NCBI GenBank assembly: GCA_039111635.1
Contig: JBCAQO010000009.1
Location: 2,082,769 to 2,146,768 of the forward strand
Length of the DNA: 64,000 nucleotides
Source: Heterobasidion occidentale
Lineage: Eukaryota > Basidiomycota > Agaricomycetes > Russulales > Bondarzewiaceae
Direction of reading: 5' to 3'
Numbering within the stretch: the stretch's first letter is position 1; each line of letters starts with the position of its first letter. Shown here piece by piece: positions 34,912 to 45,871 of the stretch. The notes below the pieces were generated by a model, which was given only the letters and a program-made list of their open reading frames with translations, made no database searches and was not told where the DNA came from. Position numbers and translations under genes: made by a program.

Positions 34912-36128
34912 ATGGATCCACAGCAGACCGTCGGCCTACTTGTGCTCGCATCTTACTTCTTGCTGATATTTGTACTGCTATATATCATCTGCGCTTCTTT
35001 TTTACCTCTCAAGGTCTCCCACAATGGCCCCAATCATCGTGCCTACACCTTCACCGTGCTAACGCTGGGCTCTTTCGCCCACACTTGGTACTGTAAGTCT
35101 CAATTTTGTCAGCAACTTCAAGTTTTAAACGGTTTCGAACGGATCATAGACATGTTTGCGTTCATGGGAGTAAGCTTAGCCGATCATCACGACAGACACA
35201 GTTTGTGACGATCTGCTATCCAGTGGAGTTTTTCCAATTATGAGGAGCTGTACTCTGCAGAAGCAACGCAACCGATGCTGGAGAGAGTGGGGAACTGGCT
35301 AGCAAACACAGGCTTGTTTGAGGAAGCGTGGGCTGTCGTATGTTCAACTCCCCGGAATTGGTGGTGGAGCGAACAGTTATGCCTATATACTGTGGGTTTC
35401 TGGATTGTCTTTCTATTGTCGGAAGGTTCGTGGTTGCTGTCGCTCAGTACATGCATACAACTCATCTCGTTGTTGCAGGCCGCAGACGCAAGATAAGACA
35501 CGTCTGGGCTTACATGTTGCTAGGGCAGGTCGTCGCCATTTCCGTCGCAGCGAACTTGTTTTACCTAGCGCTGGCCTTATCTCCTGACCCAAAACCGGAA
35601 GAGAAACTTACTCGGCGTCGAAACACTGTCCCTCTGGTTCTTTGGAGCAGTATCCTGTTTTCCCTTTCCACCGTTTACCTCGTTCCCACGTCAATCGAAC
35701 AGGGATACTTCCTCTCCAATCTCCTCACGATGCACGTGCTGTTAGTTATCCCACTCGCCGCTCCAGATACCTTGCTATCCTCAACCGTGTTTCGGATGCG
35801 AGCACGGACTCTAAATGGCTTGATTGCACTGGCTTCCATTCTTCCACGTATTCGTACAGTTTCGACAGCTTTTGCCTCCTTGCCGATTGAAACTCGACAT
35901 GTGCCCGGCGCCGTGACAGCCCTTTGGGAAACCTTGCACTCTCATCCCGCTCAGTCCTCCATCGGATGGGATGTGGTGTGGACGACCGCCTCATTCTTTA
36001 TCTGGACATTCTCTCCTCTGCAGATGATCAAGTATCTGATCCCCTGCGTTCTGGGAACCAGCGTGCCATCAGCTGGTTTCATCGCTCCATTCATTATGTG
36101 GCGAAGAAGTCGTGCCGTTGAGCTCTGA
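34912..36128 (+). CDS. Multi-pass membrane protein, function unknown
   Basis: Four exons (34912-35092, 35150-35169, 35224-35425, 35479-36128) close in phase to 350 residues. Hydrophobic helices: residues ~5-28 (VGLLVLASYFLLIFVLLYII), ~42-66, ~108-125 (LYTVGFWIVFLL), ~140-165 (YMLLGQVVAISVAANLFYLA), ~190-210, ~220-242, ~255-272 and ~295-340, so about eight. Exon 2 is only 20 nt. The N-terminus follows MDPQQT and shows no cleavable signal. I do not recognise a characterised family; no transporter or receptor motif is obvious. Confidence 0.75.
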
Positions 36129-36684
36129 TCTCCGCCGTGAGTGCACTTCGATCCGCGACACGAGAAGCCACTTATGCATGTTTTATTCCTCTGTCAACGC
36201 ACAATGTCATGATTCCCCGTTTTTAAAGGGCCGGTTGGGTGTTTGTCGTCTTGCTCGTATCGACAGTCGTTGCATCGTAACGTTATGAGACTCAATAGAA
36301 TAGGATCGTCCAGAGGTCCTTTGCAGATGGTCTCGCAAGGCCGAAACACCCACACGTTGTCCAATATTACAGTCTGATGTTTGTGCTTTGTGTGTCCTAG
36401 GATTCTAGTGCAGTGCTAGTAACTTATCAGCGCGTGGCGATCAGTGTCTTGGCGGTTTGATCTTTTTTTTTCAATGATGAACAGGACCAATTGCGGGGAT
36501 CGTAGACCGGTTGTTTCCATTATGTAATGCAATCTGACCTACTTGTTTCCGGTCCACACATGCAGCGACCGCTCTGTAGCCCAGAGGCGATTGAAGGGCG
36601 CAACGGTATAAAAGATGATAGCAGATTGGTCTTTAGCAACTGCCTCTTTTTCTTTCCCTTTCTCTCTTCGTAGACTGACGACCA
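36129..36684. promoter_or_regulatory. Upstream region of the GMC oxidoreductase, with TATA box
   Basis: 556 bp without a gene. TATAAAA at 36607-36613 lies about 72 bp before the ATG at 36685 and is the likely core promoter. Nothing else was recognised. Confidence 0.55.
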
Positions 36685-39012
36685 ATGCGATCTTTACTTC
36701 CTCTCCTTTCCCTTATACATCTGGCTTTGGCCGTCCCAAATCAGCCTCTACAGAGGCGCGCACACGGTGTAGTCTCCGATCCTTCTGCTGCAGCGGGACA
36801 CACCTACGATTATATTGTTGTGGGCGCCGGCCTTACTGGCACCACGGTCGCCGCACGTCTAGCAGAGAACTCAAAGATAAAGGTCCTACTCGTGGAAGCG
36901 GGCGATGACAACCGAGATGATTCCCGGGTTTACGACATTTACGCGTACTCGCAAGCCTTCGGAACTGAACTTGACTGGGCTTGGAGTACCGACCAAGGTA
37001 AAACCATGAGAGGGTGCGTTTGTTTTGTAACCAATGTACGTGGGCATGCCTTACCTTCGGTATAGCGGCAAGACTCTTGGTGGAAGTTCCTCCATCAATG
37101 GGGGACACTGGACGAGAGGTATGAGTTCTCAGTACGACGCCTGGTCCACCCTGCTCGAGAGCTCCGAGGCCAGCGTTGGCTGGAACTGGGACAACCTGTG
37201 GGGTTACATGAAGAAGGTCGGTCACGAAGATCGGTCCGAGTCTAGTACTCAGCTCACCATATCTTTTAGGCCGAAGCGTTCTCTGCTCCCAACGACCAGC
37301 AGCGTGCTAAGGGTGCTAATAATGTCGATTCATATCACGGAAGTAATGGCCCCGTCCAGGTCACCTACCCTGACCTCATGTATGGCGGTCCTGAGCAACC
37401 GAATTTTGCGAAGACTGTCCAAGCTGTGACGGGAATAAAGCTTTTACCTGATATCAATGGCGGCGATTCGAATTGCGTATCATTCACCCCAGTGGTACGT
37501 TGCACATTCATACCGAATTGTAAGCATACCAGGCCTGAGAATCTGTATGATACAGTCCCTCAACTGGCACGATGGAGACCATCGATCGTCTGCTGCGACC
37601 GCATACCTCTCTCCCGTAGAAGACCAGCGGAAAAATTGGCTGACCTTAGTCAACAACCAGGTTCATCCATCGTCGCTTGCCGTCACTTGCCGGCGTTGAC
37701 GTGCTTTTATAGGTCACGAAGATCCTATTCGCCGACGGTAGCACTGCTCCGCACAGGGCAACCGGTGTCGAATACGGCTCCTCTGACGGTGCTCGTTACA
37801 CTGCCTATGCTCTGCGGGAAGTGATTCTTGCTGCGGGTGCTATCCAGACTCCGGCTCTATTGCAATTGTCTGGCATCGGTGACTCTGCTCTGCTCAGCAA
37901 GCTTGGGATCAACACGCTCATCGATCTCAAGACCGTTGGACGCAACCTCCAGGAACAGGTATGTTCACAAACGATCGCTTTGATCGATATCTCATCGGAC
38001 CTGCCAGACAATGAATTCTCTTGGTGCACACGGCAATGGTTTCAATAAAGGTGGAAACGGGCCATCGGGTGTGATTGCATACCCGAACCTCAACCAAGTT
38101 TTCGGATCCTCCGCGGCCGCTATTGCGCAGAATGTCACGAACTCTTTGAACGAATGGGCGGTGTCTCAGGCATCTTCCGCTCTTTCTGCAGAGGCGCTGG
38201 AAACCATTTACAAGGTACAGGCCGACCAAATCATCAACCACAACGGTGCGTTCTTCCGTTCTCGCGCGAAACGATGAAGCCAACCGGGACGTTTTCAATA
38301 GCCCCTGTAGTCGAGCTGTTCTATGACACTGGATACCCTGAGTAAGCTTCTGCCCGTTGTTTGAGATGTACCAGAATTGATACGTGCTGTAGTGACTTGG
38401 GCATCGACATGTGGCAGCTGCTTCCCTTCAGCAGAGGGACTGTCTCCATCACGGTGAGCATATTTTTTGTCAAATCCATATGTGAATACTTGCTTAATTT
38501 GGGACCAGAACACGAACCCTTTCATGAAGCCAGCGGTTAATGTCAATTACTTCAGCGTCCCTTGGGACCTCGATGTCCAGATCGCCGGAGCACGTCTGTC
38601 GCGCAAAATCCTCAGCAGCTCACCAACCAGGTGCGTGGTATCACGACTTCCATGCTCTACGGTCTCAATGCTCACCGACATCCCTGCACATAGCTCTCTA
38701 TCCACCGGCGAGACACACCCTGGCTACTCCGTCGTCCCGAACGACGCGATCGGTGGCTCGGACGACGCATGGAAGAAGTGGATCCTGGACAGCCAAACTG
38801 GCTTCGCAGCCGTTTCACATCCAATCGGCACTGCAAGCATGATGCGGCGTGACCTCGGCGGTGTGGTGGACGCCCACCTCATCGTGTACGACACTGCCAA
38901 CTTGCGGGTCGTCGACGCGTCGGTGCTGCCGCTGCAAGTGAGCGCGCATCTCTCAAGCACGCTGTACGGCGTCGCAGAGAAGGCGGCCGACCTCATCAAG
39001 GCTGCGCAGTGA
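36685..39012 (+). CDS. Secreted GMC oxidoreductase (AA3, glucose-oxidase/aryl-alcohol-oxidase-like)
   Basis: FAD-dependent oxidase or dehydrogenase acting on sugars or alcohols, secreted. Signal peptide MRSLLPLLSLIHLALAVP. Ten exons (36685-37013, 37066-37216, 37270-37494, 37556-37660, 37713-37958, 38008-38245, 38302-38341, 38393-38453, 38509-38630, 38694-39012) close to 611 residues. Motifs: YDYIVVGAGLTGTTVAARLA (Rossmann FAD site), LLVEAGDD, GKTLGGSSSINGGHWTRG (GMC signature 1), EVILAAGAIQTPALLQLSGI (GMC signature 2), SHPIGTASM (first active-site His), and LRVVDASVLPLQVSAHLSST (second His). These enzymes supply H2O2 to peroxidases or electrons to LPMOs. The substrate cannot be read from the sequence. 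Confidence 0.9.
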
Positions 39013-39949
39013 GGGATGTCTGAGGACGATTTCATGGGCGCCGTCGACGCTTTCCGCTTGTTCGGTGCGCTGCTTTACTCATCAATTCTGCTTTCCTAGT
39101 TTGGTATGTTGTCCGTGAAAACCGCTATGCTGTGCTTCATATTTGTACCCTACATTCCCTCAAGTTTCAGCTCCATTGAGCGTCTCGGACCTGCTCGGGC
39201 CTCGACACTTGCTACTAATTGACTCGCACATTATTTATCGCACACTCCTTGCCGAATACCCAACTGTCGCTTTCCCCTATACCCCATATTCAGCATGTCT
39301 GACAAACGAAACACTCCGAGGTTCGCCTCGGCCGACAATCTATTAGTGCTCGCCAGTCGTGCGGGTCGCAGTTCCTGGGAGGTCCCAGCCAATCTTCCTC
39401 AACGGTGTGCGGAACAATAGAGTAGGACGCGCCCCGTGCGCCTGGCTTGCGCGTGATAAACGTGGCTCATCACGGCGACTCGGCTTATACAGGTCTAATG
39501 GAGGTGCCTGGCCTGTTTCCTTTTATGAGCCATGCTTAGACAATGCGGTGGGCGGAATTGCCACTATGACCCGCCCGAGCGATATGCTCGACGATCTACA
39601 GACGTTCTCATAAGCGCAACCAGTCCGCATGCACTGAGGGGCAATTGCACCCAGGCCGGAAATTTTTCGCCTCGGCTCCAACATGGGGTAATCGCTGTCA
39701 GCAAAACACCGGGTTGCCATTGAACGCAGGAAAATGATCTGTGTCATTCCGAAAGAGCAGCAAGATGTGCGACGAGTCGTGTGTATCCAAATGGTCTAAT
39801 GTCCATATGAGCGGTAGTAAGTCCATCGTGTATGGGACGAATATTGTACGAAAAGCTTGACCCAGAGAGAGAAGAATGATTGAGGCAGGAATAATAATAA
39901 GATGAAGCAGGAATAATAGAAAGCGCAGACAGGATCCTGTTAAATGGCT
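39013..39949. other. 937-bp spacer between convergent genes
   Basis: No gene supported. A/T-rich from 39720 to 39940. Nothing recognisable. Confidence 0.45.
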
Positions 39950-41628
39950 CTACGCGCCAAAGACGCGCCCATCCTTGAAATACATGTCCGAGATACCTAG
40001 AAACTTTTCAAACGGCCTCTCCAAACCATTACTCCCGTGAGCGAAATCCACGAAAGTGCCTTCTTCAGTGCTATGCATCGTCGTCGGCTGGGTGTCCATA
40101 GGCTGAATCATCTCGCGTTCGCCTGGGTATGCAAGCCCCGAAGCTGGGAAGCCGTCCAATAGACTGCACGGCGTAACGGGCAAGGGATCTGATCTGTTAG
40201 AGGTGCCGCTCGAACCCGATCTCGTGTGATTTAACAAAGTTTGGTAGACGGATGATGGGTGGGTCGACATCGGGGAGGGGGGGAATGACGACACACTACA
40301 ATTGAAATCATTCAGAATTCGGGTCAACAAAAAGATTGAACTGATTCTCACGAGCTGGCTGAAGCGATGTCGAGTGGCACGCCTTCGTTAGAGAAAGAAG
40401 GCGGCAAGGGAATCTCCATCGAAACAGGCAAAGGCATGTGCATCGCTTCAGAAAACGCGCGAGCCCTACCGTCGGGCAGATGAGAAGGATAGTTTTGCCT
40501 GTGCGCAACCTCGTTATGATATATGCTCGTGGTATCCATACCCATGAACCCAACATGGTTGCGGCCCAATCTCCACTGCTGATCGTCGAGTGCGTGATAA
40601 GGATTCGGAAGGGGCTGTATGGGTGCCTGTGGATGCAAGGCAGTATTTCCGAAAACGTTGAACATGGACAGATCTAGTGGCGGAGGACGGGTACGCCTCT
40701 GCATTCCCACTCGCGACCCATAGTCCACTATCTGCGCGCTGCCATCCAGGTTACGGCTGAAAGATACAGGATCATGAGTTTCGGAGGGATATTCGGTGCG
40801 AGGAGCATCTTGCTGCTCGCGGGAGATAGGAGTTCGATGCGAGTCGGCGATAGGGGTATCGATCATCGGCGACTTCGAAGGCAGTGGCGCTTTGGGGATA
40901 CACTCCAGTGCGGAGCAGGAAGGAAGAGTCATCGCGCGCTTTCTCGCGGGCTGTTCAGCTTCTTGTGATTTCGGGGAGCCGCTGCTAGAGGGACGCTTGT
41001 TCGAGGTAGGAAGAGAACCAGGCACTTTGGGTTTGTTCGGCCCACGCATCCTCCGCTCTGGAGCATACTCGCAGACGAGGCCACGGCTGAGGCAGCGTCG
41101 ACAGACGGGGTGCTCGCCAGAGCACTGAACAAGTCAGTGTCAGCAGCGAAAGCGTGAGTGAGGGGGGAAACGGGGGACAGACCTTCGCCTTGCGCGAGCG
41201 ACACTTCTCACACGCTTGCGCTGTGCGGATGCGGGAGTGTTCGGCAGCGCGCGAGAAGAGACCAGTGGAAGGATCGAGCGATCCGGATACGCCAGGGGCA
41301 TCGGCGGCGCTGTTGTTCGATGAGGGGGCGTGAGCGAGTTGTGGGGAATGATGAATCGAGGGGTCAGGGATGGCAATAGGTATTTCGGTGTGTGGATGCG
41401 GTTGGAAATGGTTGGGAGCCGAATAGAACTGATGGAAGCCTGTAGAGTGGGTGTCGAAGCCCGAGTTTTGCTGCGGTTGGAGGGTGCGTATGCCGTCGCA
41501 ATTTAGATCGAGCGTCCATTGCTCCAGGGCCGAATGTGACTGAAACTGGGGCGCCTGGGGCAAGGAAGACTGCGAGGGGGCACGACGGGAAGACAGGGGA
41601 CGGGAGAGATGATGTGAGAGAATGACAT
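39950..41628 (-). CDS. Zn2Cys6 transcription factor
   Basis: Fungal-type DNA-binding regulator. Four exons: 41628-41602, 41554-41183, 41124-40352 and 40295-39950; phases close to 505 residues. The binuclear cluster ACEKCRSRKAK|CSGEHPVCRRCLSRGLVCEY (split by an intron) has spacing C-x2-C-x6-C-x6-C-x2-C-x6-C, followed by basic RRMRGPNKPKVP. The flanking regions are Ser/Pro/His-rich and lack the fungal-specific middle homology domain, so this is a short member of the class. The start uses a 9-codon first exon ending before a 47-bp intron; without that intron the frame has no nearby ATG. It sits between an AA3 enzyme and an AA9 enzyme, but targets are unknown. Confidence 0.83.
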
Positions 41629-42155
41629 GGGAGAGGGGAGGAGGACAATGGCGGGGAGGTTGGAGGGTTTAAGAAAGGTTTGGATGCCGACTTGGATTGA
41701 GAGGAGTGCCGAGGCGTTGGCTGTGCAAGTTGCCGATCTGGCGGTGGCTATCGCCGGGGTGGATGACTGCATGCTCCAAATGTGTTCAATGGGCCGTCCG
41801 TTCCTTTCGAACTCGCCCCTTTCCTCCCGCCAAACCAGGCCAGCCCCTGATAACACGCCAGTCTCCCGCCTCCGTCACGAGGCATACGTCACCGTCACTT
41901 ACCGTCACATCCCAGCGCTTACCGTCACACCTGAGCGCTTGCAAGCGCTGCACTCGGCTCTAAAAATGCATAACAAGTGGCCTCAAATACATTCGATAAT
42001 AACCTCGGACAGACCTATAAAGATACATATCCACCTGGCCCAATAATATACGAAAATAAGGCTACACGGGGCCTCCAGGGCATGTCCGCTCGTAATATAC
42101 GTCGCCCATCATGTCAGTGTCGTGTCCCAGCGTACCCAGCGCATCAGTTCCTCGT
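41629..42155. other. 527-bp spacer
   Basis: Upstream of the transcription factor and downstream of the LPMO, both minus strand. A short triplet of TCACCGTCAC-like repeats at 41886-41930 is the only pattern noticed. Confidence 0.4.
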
Positions 42156-43321
42156 TCACGAATGGTGGATTAAATCCCGCATGATCCTGCTCAAGTGCTT
42201 CGGTCTGCTTGCGACATTCCTCTTCGTCGCGTTCCCGGCGGCACGCTTCTTGAGATTGCACTGCTTCGACGGCGACGAGTTTGACGGGGAAGAGGTCGGG
42301 TAGCCCGTGGCAGCAGCCGAAGTGGGTGTCGCAGACTGTCCTTTGGCGCTAGTGCTCGCGGGTGCAGGGCTATCGGCAGCACTCGATGGGGCTTGGCCTT
42401 GTCCAGTGGCAGTGTCAGCAATAGCAGCCAGATTCGACATGGCCGGGCCAGGGAAGGAGTAAACGAGTCCCGGATTGAACACCTGGGATAAGCATATCAG
42501 CGTTGAGTCCGATTACCAAGCGAGCTAGACGCGCTTACGTCCGGAACAAGGATGCCGGCTTCGGTGTCGGTGTACCCACCAGGGAATGTCACCGTTTGGT
42601 TCGGTTGTCCTGACTGCGAGCCACCAATGTTTACTTGCGTGCAAGAAGGGTAGAACTCGGCACCGCCGGGGGAGACAGCAAGGTGGAGTGCAATGATCTC
42701 GTGCCGTATGAGGTACTGGCCAGGGGCAATATCATTGGAGAGGGTGACGGACACAGGCTGGCCGTTCACTGTGGCATGATCAGAGAAGAATGGAAGGCTG
42801 ACAATGAATGCGACGCACTGATGTCCTGCTGGTACCATGTCGACCCGTCGGGCTTCATCCCCAGCTCGTCGACCTTAAACCACTGCGCGTCGGTCGAGTT
42901 GTACTTGTCGCATGTCCCATCGCACTTAGCCATGTAAGTCATCACAGGCCCGGTGTTATGAGGCCACTGCCACACGAAAGGGAAAGGTCAGGCGATGAAC
43001 GGGTGTTCAGCGTGGAAAACCACGCACGTTGGACCCGATGTCGCTCCACAGAAAGTCGATCTTGCTTCCGGGGTTGGCATTGGCAACCTGGCTGGCGAGC
43101 TGAGCATTCTGACCACAGTTGAGGAAAGGATTGTCGGCGCCCTTGACGGGGCTGTTGGTGTCGACCTGACGAATCGGGCTGGGATCGGTGTTGCCGGCGG
43201 GAACGTTTCCCTTGTATGTGGTGCCATCAATAGTGATTGATGCGAGATAACCGTGTGCAGCTGCGCGAGGAAGATATGCAGCGAGAGCAAGGAGTGCGGG
43301 GGCGATGGAGAGAGGATGCAT
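42156..43321 (-). CDS. AA9 lytic polysaccharide monooxygenase
   Basis: Secreted copper enzyme that oxidatively cleaves cellulose or related glucans. Four exons: 43321-43028, 42966-42819, 42768-42539 and 42482-42156; 332 residues. Signal peptide MHPLSIAPALLALAAYLPRAAA is followed by HGYLASI, so the mature protein starts with the copper-binding His1. The second copper His is in WPHNTGPVMTYM. QYLIRHEIIALHLA and GAEFYPSCTQVNI (axial Tyr) complete the active site. Cys residues at CDGTCD and YPSC fit AA9 disulfides. The core is followed by a Ser/Thr/Ala linker and a basic tail (KKRAAGNATKRNVASRPKHL) instead of a CBM1. A TATA-like element lies about 120 bp upstream. Confidence 0.92.
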
Positions 43322-44251
43322 GGTGAACGTGGAAGACGAGGAGACGTAAGATGGATGTCAGTATAAGAAGGGAGGAATGTATGGAGGGAGCTCGTCGAGA
43401 GCGATGGAAGATACTTTTAGAGGCTAAAGATACCTCGATATTTATAGGAGTGAAGACAAAAAACGAGGTGGGCATGCGGAATCCATTGTTCCTTACGGCA
43501 GGCCTTGAGGCTAGCGGTCCGCCTTGTTACACCGCCACAAAGCGAAAGCGTGGACATACGGGTTCTGAGAATAAGAGGCCACTGTACCAAGCGTTATCGA
43601 TGCCACCCGAGAACAAGACGCTTGAGCTACAGAACAGAGATAGGTGGCTGTTGTCGATGGTGGCAGTTGCGGTGACGAATCGACGATGAACAATGCGAGA
43701 AGTTCAAAGTCAGTCAATATTTGTCAGCAACTTCCAGCTGGCCACTGCGTTTTGTCCACGGTGCATACATACGCTTCGACGACGTTGGACGATGTCCAGT
43801 CATCGACAAGCATTACTTCAAAACAGGCAAAGCTGGTACAATGTTGCTGGTTTTCTACGCATCTCTAAGGCGCGGTCCACGTACGGCCATCATCTCTCTC
43901 GATCGATTAGTGACTCCTGGCATCTACCTTGCGCGATGGGTGGGGTTTCGGCCAGCGAAACGGCCCTTTGAAGCTGTCTAAACACCCTTTCAAAGATCGC
44001 GCTGCCAGTCTTGGATAAGGTGCGTAAGAAGGCAGGCAAGCCTATGTTTCCTGTTGCTTCGGAGATCACAGAAGAGGCCGACTAGGGAGGATCACAGTCA
44101 AGCTTCAGCACCTTCGCGCCGTGTGGTGGAGGCGAGGACGATAGAGTTTGTGCTGACGCCCTCGAGCCGTTCATGTAACTCTATCTTTACTGGGCGTTAA
44201 GGCAAATGCGGTCGTTTGACCCCAGCGTGGCCTCATCCCGTGCCCTGAACT

Positions 44252-44308
44252 TGTTAAGCCGCACAACGCCAGCACCCGTGATCCTGTTGAGCCGCACAAC
44301 GCCAGCAC
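44252..44308. repeat. Two copies of a 24-bp repeat
   Basis: TGTTRAGCCGCACAACGCCA followed by GCAC occurs at 44252-44275 and 44285-44308, 33 bp apart, upstream of the secreted-protein gene. Confidence 0.7.
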
Positions 44309-44644
44309 TCGGTGAGCCATGCGATCGCGTACATTCCTGCTCTTTCCAAACCTGGGATCTCTCACGACGGTCCCGAGGCGCCCTGTCGTCATACCAGGGC
44401 CTTGTGGTCCCTCACGTCGGTCTTGAGCATCCGCTGCGACTCTCGACACCCCTTCGACTCTCACGTATGCACTTCCCTCGAAACCCAGGCCATCATTTGT
44501 TCGCATATTTGGGCACCGTTGATATATTGCGACTGCTGTAACCTCTGGGCCTGCAACGTCTGATTCGGTCTACTCCACCCGCTTCTTCTCATGTGCTCTC
44601 GTTCCCTTTCTGACACCGCGGATCCGTCGAGGCGCTCGCATACC

Positions 44645-44650
44645 TATAAA
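44645..44650 (+). promoter_or_regulatory. TATA box of the small secreted-protein gene
   Basis: TATAAA 63 bp upstream of the ATG at 44713. Confidence 0.55.
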
Positions 44651-44712
44651 GTCATAATTCTTTGAACTGTGTAATGCACACCTGCTTTTCTACTTTTCAG
44701 ACCAGTACAGTC

Positions 44713-45621
44713 ATGCAGCTCCTGTCCATCCTTGCTCTCGCCCTTTCCTTCTCTGGAGCCGCACTCGCCGTCCAATGCGACGACAAGAAGACGCTCTCGC
44801 AGAGCGTCATCGGCGTCAACAAGGACGTCAGCGTCGAAGTCGTTCAGTGCTCCAACACCATCACGCCCGTCGTCGACACCATCGCTGTGCGCGATGTCCC
44901 CGTCCTAGAGAAGCGCCAGGCGAACGTCTGCGGAGCAACCTGTGCGTCCCTTGGCCGTCCAGCCAAAGCTATGTTCTGCATGCGCTTCGAGGACTGACCG
45001 TTGATGGCTAGGCACCACTAACTGCTTCACTCCGTCGGGAGGAGGTCCTGATCCGAACGAGTGCAACGTCATCGCAGACGCGCTGCTCTACGACAGCCAG
45101 AACATCGGTGCGCGCGCCCCTTGGAGTGTCCTCGTTCGAACTCAACAGCTGACATCTTTGCGCGCAAAGGACCGCTCTTCACGATGGACCCCGCTGTGAG
45201 TGCTGCCTATCTCAGAAGACCTCAGTCAATCTAACCCCCTTCCGCGGGTGCTCTCTCCCCCTCACACAGCAAAACTCGTCCCTGATCGTCATGACGTATC
45301 GCAGCTGCGAGACTTTTATTCTCAACCAGGCCAACACATCGCTGCAGTACTGTCGCAGTGACTGGGTGTGACACCTTGTCGCCTTTCTTACCGCTCATTT
45401 ACCTGACATCCTTTTTTCATCTCTAGTCTTCCCTTGTCGACTACATCGCGTTCAACTGTCAGTCAACCCAGAACGCGCATGGCGGAAACTGCGTCGCGAC
45501 CGACCAGCGGTGGTTCGTGCAGTACGTCAGATTTTGTCCTTCCACCTGCCAGTCTTCGTCGCTGAAATTCGAGAACGCCACAGGGTGCAGCACTCGTAAA
45601 TCGGGCCGAGCTCACAGATGA
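44713..45621 (+). CDS. Small cysteine-containing secreted protein, function unknown
   Basis: Signal peptide MQLLSILALALSFSGAALA. About five exons separated by 40-70 bp introns. The mature region has VQCDDKKTLSQSV, a KR before QANVCGATC, TNCFTPSGGGPDPNECNVIA, DALLYDSQN, LIVMTYRSCETFILNQ, LQYCRSDW, and YIAFNCQSTQNAHGGNCVAT followed by DQRWFV. Regular Cys spacing and an N-terminal pro-region ending in a KR dibasic site suggest a processed extracellular protein. I recognise the CFxPxGGGPxPxxC...RSDW pattern as common in basidiomycete secretomes but know no function. The end is uncertain: reading through the last possible donor (GTACGTCAG near 45520) reaches a TGA at 45619-45621. Confidence 0.65.
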
Positions 45622-45871
45622 ACCAGTCTTTACCATTTTTCGTTGTGAAGTTACATAGCAATTCAAACCTTCTTGGACACTGCATCGCTCGAGTGTTGAA
45701 CCCCGTATCATGATCAACGGGGACTATGTTCATTTACTTGTGAATATAATACATTGTCAGTAACAGCGTCAGTAAATGAACTATTTTTGTGACCAGTGCC
45801 TGTGGCGAGAGGTCGATGTAGAGAGCAAGCAAGGAAAAGAACCGACTCAAAAATCAAGACCCGCGATGCAG

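Larger units (their letters stand above)
43322..44712. other. 1.4-kb divergent intergenic region with two core promoters
   Basis: Lies between the AA9 gene (minus) and a small secreted-protein gene (plus). It holds a TATAAATAT on the minus strand at 43438-43446, TATAAA on the plus strand at 44645-44650 (63 bp before the ATG at 44713), and a short tandem repeat near 44252-44308. An open frame at 43721-43981 has no recognisable domain. Confidence 0.5.

Noticed and set aside
41627..42046. 139-codon plus-strand open frame
   Set aside because: Overlaps the 5' end of the Zn2Cys6 gene and its upstream region, with no domain.
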